From Ursus arctos (lineage: Eukaryota > Chordata > Mammalia > Carnivora > Ursidae), in NCBI RefSeq assembly GCF_023065955.2, contig NW_026622808.1, forward strand, positions 47,380,475-47,444,474: a DNA stretch of 64,000 nt, written 5' to 3'. The notes under the pieces were generated by a model. That model had not been told where the DNA came from. It ran no database searches and saw only the letters and a list, made by a program, of their open reading frames with translations. The position numbers and the translations under genes were made by a program. Below, piece by piece: positions 55,766-64,000 of this stretch (positions within the stretch are counted from its first letter, which is position 1; each line of letters starts with the position of its first letter).

Positions 55766-57714
55766 TGTGAGAAAGGGAAAAGATTAGCACGGTAATATAT
55801 AGCTGCCCCTTTGGGTGTTTTGGTTTGCTGGTGTCTCATGTCCCTTTCCAAGTGTATGCAAGTTTCTAACGTAACTGCACACACTGTCAGGAAAATTAAG
55901 CAAGTCAAGTCTGTCGAAAAACATTTGCTCCAGCAAATATGTTTTATGGAAACGGAGGAAAGGAGATGTTTCTCAGGAGGAATAAGCAAAAACATTTTTA
56001 AAGGATTTTGTTCCATATTGGATGTCTTCTAAGAGGGTTGTCTTCATTGAGTTGTTAAACTTTCCCTCAACCAGAAGAGAGCCTCTTTTCTTTACCTGAA
56101 ACTGGGTTTGGGCTTGGTTATCTGGTGGTTACTGACTTCATTTCTTCTTATTCCCCCCACCCTTTTTTTTCCGTGCCCCACTTCGTCTGATTAAGTATGT
56201 TATCAGATAATGGTGCCTCACTTCTCGTCCTCTCTCTCTCTCTGTCTTTTTGCATGATCTCAGCAGTGATGCCCAAATCAATGCTCAAATATATGTGTAA
56301 ATCAACCCAAATATGATTCTCAAGAAACATTATCAGAAAAATGTTGCACTTGACCTGTTCTACCAGGGCTTTAACCAGCCTTTATGTTTCATTTGTAATC
56401 CACATAAACATACACCTTCCACCTGGACAAGAAGGAATGTATCTCTTCGTTGTAATGCCTTTTGGCAAAATAATAATAACCCAAAGAATGGAATCTGAAG
56501 GACCCCCAAATTTATGAGGTCCTCTATGTCAATGTTTCTTAAGCTTGGCAAGACCAAGGAACACAAAACAGTAATTTAATGTAAACTACTCATGAACATG
56601 TCCTCAAATAAAACTGTCAGATCCTCCTGGCCTCACCCCCACCCCCAAATGAAACAACATGTGCAGCAAAAAGAAATTGAACTCATTGAACCTCTTAAGC
56701 TGCTGACCTGAAATTATATTTCAGGTCTGTTCCATTAGAAGTATTGTAAAATGGGTATTTATTGTCAGATGTTTTCCAAATGCTTGGGGTGTACCTGTGC
56801 GATGCTCTTTTGGGACCCTGAAGTTCTGGGGGTTGGGTTTGAGAATCTGCAAGGTAAGGGTGTGCCTACAAATTTAAAGCATCCCCTGTGGTCTAGTTAC
56901 CACGCAGCCAGAGAGAAGAATTCCAAAACCAAGGAACACTTGGGGGGACTGGGCGCCTGAGCCTTGGCAGTTCCTCTCGTCTACAGCAGAGCATGAAGTC
57001 ATGTCTGCTCCCCATACCATGTATGGAAGTTTGCCCACATACTAGCAACCTGCTTGTGATTGAAAGGAGAGTGTGGGCTTGGAGAGCAGTGATGTCGGGC
57101 TCAGGAGAGAATTCATCACCTGTGGCCACAATCTAAGATCAAGGAGACCTGAACAATGACAGCAATTGCCAATTTCTAAGGGAGTCCATGTCCCTGCTTA
57201 TCAAAGAGCAAGTCTGGGCACACTCAGCACCGACCAACAGTGAATTTGGGGACTCGGGGTCCTCATTTTTCCCCACTGCCATTTTCGCAATTTTGAAGTT
57301 ATTTATTCTTTGAAGGGGTCATACAGGATTTTAGGATTTCCGGCTCATTTTAATCTACCAGAGACCAAACTCCAGGGTCAGCATGGAGTCAAATCCCCAG
57401 TGAGAATCACTACAAGTCTCTCTTATAGGGAAGCCCTAGCAGTTAAGCATCTTAAACCCATTGAAAAAGAGGAACCCAAAAATTTAAATAGCCTGAAATC
57501 ACCAAGTGGGAAGAGAAGCAAATGATAAAAATAACAAGAAAGCAGGTTGATCGTGGGAATTTTTTTTTAAACACAAATTCCATCAGACCAAATTATGGCA
57601 GTTTGTTACAGTTCTAGGTGGTGATAATTGGTAGTTTTATAGAACGCTGAGATTCAGAAGTGCTTTCTCACTGTTAGAAGAGGCTTTCTATCATGTTCGG
57701 TACATTAGGAGAGC
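54991..57714. other. Upstream intergenic DNA without recognised genes
   Basis: GC content falls sharply after the CpG island. No coding exon or RNA gene was recognised. Distal regulatory sites for LRIG1 may lie here, but none can be named from sequence alone. Confidence 0.45.
55729..55765 (+). repeat. (GC)6(CA)12 compound repeat
   Basis: Alternating purine-pyrimidine tract about 1.6 kb upstream of the LRIG1 start codon: CG-rich part at 55729-55740, CA part at 55741-55765. Confidence 0.95.
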
Positions 57715-57925
57715 ACCAGAGCAGCAGTCAAAAGAACTGGATGCCGGCCAGGCCTCATTACCCATGAAACCTTTCCTTAAGCCTCCGTTTTCTCAAATGG
57801 AAAAACAAAGATAATGGTACTTCTGCCCTGAGTGCTAACAGTTAAGGATGAATCCATTTTGGTATAGGACGCAAGGGGCAGTGTAAACTGTTTAGGGCTA
57901 TGTACATCTAAGGCCAATTTTTAAA
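57715..57925 (+). repeat. MIR SINE, forward orientation
   Basis: 'gaaacctttccttaagcctc', 'cgttttctcaaatggaaaaa' and 'caaagataatggtacttctg' follow the MIR core (acttaacctc ... cagtttcctcatctgtaaaatg ... ataatagtacct). Confidence 0.75.
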
Positions 57926-58869
57926 GTGTTTTTGAATTGTGACACTGGAAAAAATCGAGGGTCCACATACCTACTGCCGATGGAAAATTGTAGTAGTTTC
58001 TTTCAGCACAGAGGATTTTTCCTCAGGAATGCCACAAAGGGTTAATAATTACCTATAAAACCCCTGAAGACTTGCAGGGTGATGACAGCCCTGCTCTGAG
58101 CCTGTTTTGTATCCCTCTTCCAAGGAAAATAAAGCTGTGTACTCATTAACTCCTTCCTCGCAATAATCTTGTCAAGGAGATGGATTGGTGGAGAAGGTAA
58201 GAGTGGAAGCTAATGAGCCCAGGGTGGACTAGAAGAGTCCATTTTGAGATTTCCCTGTCCCCCATTCCAACATTTTCCTTGGGTGGAGGCGGGAAGAGGT
58301 GTGTTTTGTTGAGCAATCTGGCTGTTGGAATATTGGTCAATGCCCAGACGGTGCCAAGCTGCTGTTGCTTCATTTCCATAGAAAGAATGCTCGGCTGCCA
58401 CCCTGCCCCCTTCTACAGGGCAGCATCAAGTGGGGGCCCAAACCAGTAGAGTCCACCTTCCACCATAAACAAACCTGCACACCTGTCCTTGCCTTGTGAA
58501 CTTGTAACTGGAGCTGGTCCGCTGAAAGGATAAAGAAAAACTTTATGAAAGTTGTCAGCATTTCAAAATTCTGAGAGTCTGGAATGAAGGTCAGTGCAAG
58601 AAGCAGCCTCTTAGCTTCAATAACGAAGAGGAGTGCAAATTACATCATCAGCAGGGACTGCACCTCTCACCCTCCCTCGATGCCTTTCCAACTGTCACTT
58701 GGAGCAGCACGTGAAAGGGGAGGGGGCTGGAAAATCATAGTTTATCCGTTATTGCCAGCAACTCAGCAGCAACTTCAGTGTATATAAAGAACAGCACATT
58801 TATCATAACTTACGATAATAATCTTCATGAAGTCATATACCTTATATTTTTCAAAGCAATTCACATCAT

Positions 58870-59130
58870 AACAACAGCTACGTTTACTGAGCACTTACTA
58901 TGTGTCTGTCACTTGGCTGAGTGTTTTACATACTTGTTTCACTGGGGTTGATGTTGAGAAAAATGGTTAAGGCCACACAAGCTAGTAAGTGATAAGGCCA
59001 AGATTCCAAGCCTGCTCTGTGGACACCAAAGATCCATTATGACATTTGAGCCTCATACATTTTGAATATGACAGCTGTTATCGTTCCCACCTTATAGATG
59101 GGAAAGCTGAGGTTAAGCTGCTTGTGTCAA
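58870..59130 (-). repeat. MIR SINE, reverse orientation
   Basis: 'acgtttactgagcacttact', 'atgtgtctgtcacttggctg', 'aaggccacacaagctagtaa' and 'gtgataaggccaagattcca' follow the reverse MIR consensus. A further MIR-like piece ('gttatcgttcccaccttata') adjoins. Confidence 0.85.
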
Positions 59131-59170
59131 GGTCGCACGGGATCAAGAATAAATAGAAAGAAGCTTCTTT

Positions 59171-59374
59171 AAAAAAAAAAAAGATTGTATTTATTTATTC
59201 CAGAAAGAGAGAGAGAGAGAGCATGTGGGGGGGGAGAAGCAGAGGGAGAAGGAAAAGCAGAGTCTGCGCTGAGCACAGAGCCTGACACAGGGCTCAATCT
59301 CAGGACCCTGATATCATGACCTGAGCTGAAACCAAGAGTCAGATGCTTCACCGACTGTGCCACCCGGGTGCCCC
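59171..59374 (-). mobile_element. CAN SINE (SINEC), minus orientation
   Basis: 'gattgtatttatttattcca', a GAGAGA segment, 'gatatcatgacctgagctga' and 'gccacccgggtgcccc' are the reverse complement of SINEC. A short taaatagaa match on both sides is the likely target duplication. Confidence 0.92.
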
Positions 59375-59389
59375 TAAATAGAACCTTTT

Positions 59390-59583
59390 ATTTTTATTTT
59401 TAATTTTTTAAAGATATTTATTTGTCAGAGAGAGAGGGCACAAGCAGGGGGAGTGGCAGGCAGAGGGAGACGCAGACTCCCCACTGAGCAGGGAGCCCAA
59501 GGCGGGACTCCATCCCAGGACCCTGGGATCATGACCTGAGCTGAAGGCAGACGCTTAACTAACTGAGCCACCCAGATGACCCT
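59390..59583 (-). mobile_element. CAN SINE (SINEC), minus orientation, adjacent second insertion
   Basis: 'aaagatatttatttgtcaga', 'gactccccactgagcaggga', 'gggatcatgacctgagctga' and 'gagccacccagatgaccc' mark a second SINEC. It is flanked by aaatagaacctttt / aaacagaacctttt, so it entered directly next to the previous SINEC. Confidence 0.93.
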
Positions 59584-59794
59584 AAACAGAACCTTTTAAA
59601 ATCGAAATTCCATCTCACCCATCACCACACATGCTTCATACTCAATACACATCTTGAGAGATGCATCGTGATGCTTGTTTCTCAAGGATTTTGTGAAGAT
59701 GGATATAATTTCTTTCCTTTTCCATACTTGCTAATAGCTTTCCAGAATTTCCTCTTTGATTAATAACCTAAAAATTTTACGATACATATATTAG

Positions 59795-59809
59795 CCCCCC
59801 CCCCCCCCC
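59795..59809 (+). repeat. C homopolymer (~15)
   Basis: A run of C in intergenic DNA. Confidence 0.9.
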
Positions 59810-59829
59810 GCATACACAGCAACACTTGT

Positions 59830-60070
59830 ATAGTTAGTTTTAACGGTTAATATTCACTGAGCACTTACTATGCCCTGGACATTATTTCACATGATGGCTT
59901 AATTGCAATGAAGCCACATGAGGAATCTATGAGGTAGGCACCATAAAGAACAATTCAGAACAGAGATACTGAGACTCTGGTCAATCCAATTGCCCAAGCC
60001 ACATCCTAGTTCGGGGTTGAATCAGGACCCCAAGCCTGTGTCTAGCAGTCACCTGGCCACTTCCTAATCA
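59830..60070 (-). repeat. MIR SINE, reverse orientation
   Basis: 'ttcactgagcacttactatg', 'ccctggacattatttcacat', 'aggaatctatgaggtaggca' and 'gaacagagatactgagactc' follow the reverse MIR consensus through to 'ggggttgaatcaggacccc'. Confidence 0.85.
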
Positions 60071-60334
60071 CTCTCTATTTGAATTATTTTTTGCGTTTAT
60101 ATTTTTTGCGCTTATTTCTCCTTCTAGACTGGCAGCTCCTGACATTCAGAGCCTGAGTCGGCTCCATCTTGGTATTCCTGTTGTCTAGCTTATCAGCCTC
60201 AGGGGAGGCACAGAGGCAGCCTTTGCTGCCTGAGCCCTGCCTCCTTTGCGAGGAAGGACACTTACCCAGCACCCCCTCCACATCTTCACCGTGCTTGCTC
60301 TTCAAATGCGAGCACTAGCAGCAACAACGTCACC

Positions 60335-60440
60335 CTGGAGCGGGTCAGAAATGTGACTCTCAGCCCCCATTGCAAACCCACTGGATCAGGACCTGCCTTT
60401 GAACAAGGCTCCTGGGTGATTCAGCTGCACACTTACAATT
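60335..60440 (+). mobile_element. MER5A-like DNA transposon fragment
   Basis: 'aacccactggatcaggacct' and 'aaggctcctgggtgattcag' with 'ctgcacacttaca' match the 3' half of MER5A. Confidence 0.55.
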
Positions 60441-61064
60441 AAGAAGGCACCCCACGTACACCTCTCCTTGTGACAGTTTCCCCCAATGCTTTGCACTTTA
60501 CGTGTTTTTATGTGCATGTGTGCATGTTTACGTTTTACACATTTTCACAAGCCCTTAATAAAATAATTTCAAAAATATCGGCAAGCATGTGGTTGGCATT
60601 ACTGCCCCTTCACTGAGAGCATTCGAAACATCTGCAGCCCTTGAGACTTCGGTAAAGTCGTCTCGTGCTGTTCAACTCTCTTGTTCTTTGAGATGCGTTC
60701 AGACTAATTAGAAGCATTTGAGAATTTTATGGGCTGTCATATTGGTTTCCAAAAGGGCAGTTGGGTTTTTGACACATTTCAAATGTATCATAAACATAGA
60801 GACTGACACATATTATGTGCTTTTCACTGTCATTTTTATCCTTCAGCTACATTGTTATGTAATCATTTAAGTATCCTCACTTCCCTGAGGGAGTTCTGAC
60901 ACTCTTCTTGGATTTAGATGCTATAAATCAAAGAAACATCTTTGCCTTGTCACTGGACAGCCCCACCCTCGCAACCCCCACCTAAAAAACCACTATTCTT
61001 TCTTATTTGAAATGTACGAAGATGCAGAGAAGACAAGCATGTAGATTAATCACCTCCGGGAATG

Positions 61065-61580
61065 GTCACCACTAATTTCTCCCATCAAGAGGTGGAGTAT
61101 ATGTCCCCTTTCTCCTTGAATCCAGGAGGGCTTGTGACTCGCTTTGACCAACACAATGTGGTGGAAGTATCACTGCTAGTTCTGGACCTAGTGGCTTCCA
61201 CTCCTGTGCTCTTCCTACCCTGAGCTGCCATGGAAAGCAACCCAAGCTGTCCTTCTAAAACATAAAAGCCCTGGAGGATAAGAGGCCATGAGGAGGGAGA
61301 AGCCATGAGGGAGAAAATAAAACCCGGCAGCTCAGCCAGCAACCAGCACCATAATCCGAGACACCAGAGTGACGCCATTTTGGACCGGTCAGCCCAGGGC
61401 AGCCTTCAGCTACATGCAACTACAAGGATATACCCAGCCGGCACCACCAGAGCAGAGACAAGACATCCCCCTGGGCATCGCCCAAATTCCAGACCCACAA
61501 AATGGAGACTGATAAAAATGGACCTTGGTGTAAGCCGCTCCATTCTGGGGTGATGTGCTATGCAGCTGCAGAAACCTGAG
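61065..61580 (+). mobile_element. Probable MLT1-type ERVL-MaLR solo LTR
   Basis: 'tatgtcccctttctccttga', 'ggcttgtgactcgctttgac', 'caacacaatgtggtggaagt' and 'taagccgctccattctgggg' followed by 'tgatgtgctatgcagc' match the order of an MLT1-like LTR. It is an old non-coding endogenous retroviral LTR with no gag, pol or env sequence attached. The exact subfamily is not resolved. Confidence 0.65.
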
Positions 61581-62309
61581 GCAACAGGTGTGGCTAAGTG
61601 GACATGCAATAAAACAGGAGTAGATTTTTAGGGGAATAAAGTCTAATCACATAAATCTGTCATTAGGAGTGTCACAAAAATTAGTGTTATCAGTTAACCT
61701 TCCTGACATGTTTGTCAGGCTCCTTGATTGAGTGCAACATGCCAACCAGCGATGTGCTTGAACAAAGCTTTGTCAATAGTAAGTATTCTGGTTCTTCAGC
61801 AGGCTGCAGAATGAGCTCCCTTCCTCCTCTCCTGGAAATAGTTCTGAGAGAAACACACAGCATCTACTTATTTAAAAAAAAGGCAGTTCTCCCATATATA
61901 GCTGGCAGCAAGGTAAAGTAACTGGTTGAATGGATGAAATCATTGAGCCCTATTATATTCTTCCAAAAAATATCAGATAAGGTTTAAATTGTTTGCCCTC
62001 TTTTTCATAAGAGACACAGGGATGGATCTCAAAAAATGGAATCCCAGCCAAAAAACAGACATTGAAATATGGATTTGGGGGATGGACATGATTGGTAGGG
62101 GGTGAAGGCGGTAAGGGTTGTAGCTCTTGGATGCAGACTAGCTCGCCTACCCAACATCTTGCCTTTAGGAGCTGCAAGGTATAGCTCACTGCTTCGCTGT
62201 GTATTATCTTGCACTCTTCTCCAGCTCTCATTTGTCAAGAAACTTCACTGTGCATGGCATGGGGAGGGACAGGGCAGTGCAGGCACAAAGTAAGTTAGCT
62301 GACCCCTGC

Positions 62310-62430
62310 CATCAAAGAGGTTACAATTTTATGATTCTGTTGACTGCTAGATCTCCAGCATCTAGAACGGTGCAGTGCCTGACCAATAAATACGGTTGGA
62401 ATGAATAAACGATGAAATGAATGAATGCTT
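62310..62430 (+). mobile_element. L2 LINE 3' tail
   Basis: 'gatctccagcatctagaacg', 'gtgcagtgcctgaccaataa' and 'atacggttggaatgaataaa' match the L2 3' end (ccagcacctagaacagtgcctgg ... tcaataaat ... ttgaatgaatga). Confidence 0.75.
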
Positions 62431-62529
62431 TGCTGTACAAGAACCTCATTTTCCCATAAAGACTATAAACAAGTCACAGGAAGCAGCCATAGAATCACAG
62501 ACGAGTAGAAGACAAAGGCACCTTTGTGA

Positions 62530-62655
62530 TCAATTATAGCAGCGGGTCAGGACCACCCGGGACCTGCTGGGTCAGAAACTCCAGGATGGGGGTCCAGCAG
62601 TCCACATTTTAAATGGGAGATTTTCATGCACAATAAAGTTTGAGAACCACCCATC
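62530..62655 (+). mobile_element. MER5A-like DNA transposon fragment
   Basis: 'gggtcagaaactccaggatg', 'cagtccacattttaaatggg' and 'caataaagtttgagaaccac' match the 3' part of MER5A. Confidence 0.7.
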
Positions 62656-62889
62656 TAGTCTAAATTCATTTTATGGATCCAGAGGAAGGATAAGATGGCT
62701 GCAAAGTAACTCGGCTAGTTAGTAGCTGGGAGTTGAACCAGCCCGACCAACCATGAATCGAGGGGATTCCCAGGTCATGTGACTTCCAGTGCTAATGCAG
62801 AGTAAGTTCTGGGCAAATCAGGACAAGTTTGTCACTTTAATGAGAACCCTAGTTTCCAAATTCACATCTAGAACTCTTTGCCTGCCATA

Positions 62890-63040
62890 TAGCTAATGTA
62901 GGTAAGAACCAACTAGGTGCCAGGAAATTACTTGGGTGCTTTTAATATCTTCACTCACTTAATCCCCTCAACAGTCTTAGGAGGCAGGAGCTATTATTAT
63001 CTTTATTTTTAAGAACAGAACACAGAGGCACAGGAAGGAT
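62890..63040 (-). repeat. MIR SINE fragment, reverse orientation
   Basis: 'aactaggtgccaggaaatta', 'cttcactcacttaatcccct', 'caacagtcttaggaggcagg' and 'aacacagaggcacaggaag' follow the reverse MIR order. Confidence 0.75.
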
Positions 63041-63045
63041 AAGTA

Positions 63046-63776
63046 TAGTAGTCCACCTTATCCATGGGAAATATCTTCCAGGACCCCCAGGGATGTCAGA
63101 AACCACAGAGAGGGGCACCTGGGTGGCACAGGGGTTGAGCGTCCGCCTTCGGCTCAGGGCGTGATCCCGGCATTACGGGATCGAGCCCCACGTCACGCTC
63201 CTCCGCTATGAGCCTGCTTCTTCCTCTCCCACTTCCCCTGCTTGTGTTCCCTCTCTCGCTGGCTGTCTCTATCTCTGTCAAATAAATAAATAAATAAATT
63301 CTTTAAAAAAAAAAAAAAAGAAACCACAGAGAGTACCAAACCCTCTATATACTGTTTTTTCCCCACATATACATACTTATGGTAAGGTTTAATTTATAAA
63401 TTAGGCACAGTAAGAGATTAACAACAACAACTAATAATAAAACAGAAACACTATAACAATATACCATAACAAAAGTTACATGAATGTGGTCTCTCCCTCT
63501 CTCTTCCAAAATATCTTATTGTGCTGTCCCCACCCTTTTTCGTCACGTGATGATGTGAGATGAGAAAATGCCCATGTGACGAGATGCAGTGAGGGGAATG
63601 ACATCGGTGTTGTGACGTAGCCCTGGGCTACGATGGAACTTCTGACGGTACATCAGATCATCTGCTTCCAGACCGCAGTTGACTAGGAGGGTGGGGGAAG
63701 GGGTGGTACTCAAACTGGAGGAAAACAAAACCCAAAACCGTGGATAAGGGAAGGGGGGGAAGGATGGACCACTGTA
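63046..63776. mobile_element. Tigger-type (pogo/Tc1-mariner) non-autonomous element, split by a SINEC
   Basis: The left end 'gtagtccaccttatccatgg' and the right end 'gtggataaggg ... ggaccactgta' are imperfect inverted repeats bordered by TA. Internal text ('atttataaattaggcacagt', 'aagagattaacaacaacaac', 'gacgtagccctgggctac') matches a well-known Tigger-derived element. A SINEC occupies 63113-63318, so the transposon proper is 63046-63112 plus 63319-63776. No transposase frame is kept. Confidence 0.85.
63113..63318 (+). mobile_element. CAN SINE (SINEC), young copy nested in a Tigger element
   Basis: Head 'gggcacctgggtggcacagg', 'gggcgtgatcccggcattac', 'ctctctcgctggctgtctct' and a poly(A) tail. 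It is flanked by a perfect 15-bp agaaaccacagagag duplication (63098-63112 and 63319-63333). Confidence 0.97.
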
Positions 63777-64000
63777 ATGTGCTTAAGGTCACTGAGCCAG
63801 GAAATGAGACTCCAGAACCCGAGCTCGTAACCATCATTCTTACATACTTTCTATTTATTGCAGTAGATTCCCAGCAACTCCCACCTTTTTTGGTAACACT
63901 TCTCACAGTTAGCAGCTGTTTCCACAATCGGTCAGCCTGTTTGGTATCCACTGTCTCTAATGGTAGAAATGGAACACGAGGGAAGGGACCACCACCCTGC

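Noticed and set aside
61065..61580. Possible endogenous retrovirus with genes.
   Set aside because: Only LTR-like sequence is seen; no gag, pol or env similarity flanks it, so it is treated as an old solo LTR.
313..63318. tRNA genes suggested by tRNA-like heads of the SINEC copies.
   Set aside because: These are tRNA-Lys-derived SINE heads attached to SINE bodies and tails, not functional tRNA genes.

Overview
This is mammalian nuclear DNA: long non-coding stretches, phase-matched split coding exons, a CpG-island promoter and many interspersed repeats. The repeats point to a carnivore. At least thirteen copies of the tRNA-Lys-derived CAN SINE (SINEC) family are present. The three youngest-looking copies (near 21.5, 34.4 and 63.1 kb) share diagnostic wording (a 'gtggcacagcggttaag' head and a 'tgtttccctctctcgctggc' tail region) that I associate with the bear/panda lineage. 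Carnivora is near certain; Ursidae is an inference.

The only protein-coding gene I can support is the 5' part of LRIG1, on the minus strand. LRIG1 encodes a leucine-rich-repeat/immunoglobulin single-pass membrane protein that restrains ERBB and other receptor tyrosine kinases. Exon 1 (start codon, signal peptide, LRR N-terminal cysteine cap) is at 53889-54100. Exon 2 (72 bp, one LRR unit) is at 16976-17047. Exon 3 (75 bp) is at 9334-9408. All junctions are phase 2 with GT/AG borders and together give 119 complete codons. Later exons must lie beyond base 1; I did not find exon 4 here.

Layout: 1-9333 is the proximal part of intron 3 (MIR, SINEC, MER5A, an L1 3' end, microsatellites, a 24-G run). 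9409-16975 is intron 2 (SINEC, several MIRs, an L1 remnant). 17048-53888 is the 36.8 kb intron 1, with MER20, a Tigger-type DNA transposon, L1 pieces in both orientations, SINECs, opposed MIRs, and a 92-bp tandem repeat close to exon 1. About 53.88-54.99 kb is the GC-rich, TATA-less CpG-island promoter and leader, with CCAAT and GC boxes. About 55.0-64.0 kb is upstream intergenic DNA: MIRs, SINECs, an apparent MLT1-type LTR, L2 and MER5A fragments, and a Tigger-type element split by a SINEC.

I found no CRISPR array, operon, rRNA or functional tRNA gene, and no novel multi-gene system. The points most worth a second look are small and regulatory: a cluster of strong 5'-splice-donor look-alikes, mostly carried by the 92-bp repeat just inside intron 1, beside a weak authentic exon 1 donor; two small upstream ORFs in the presumed leader; and a (TTTA)n tract in the splice-acceptor region of exon 2.
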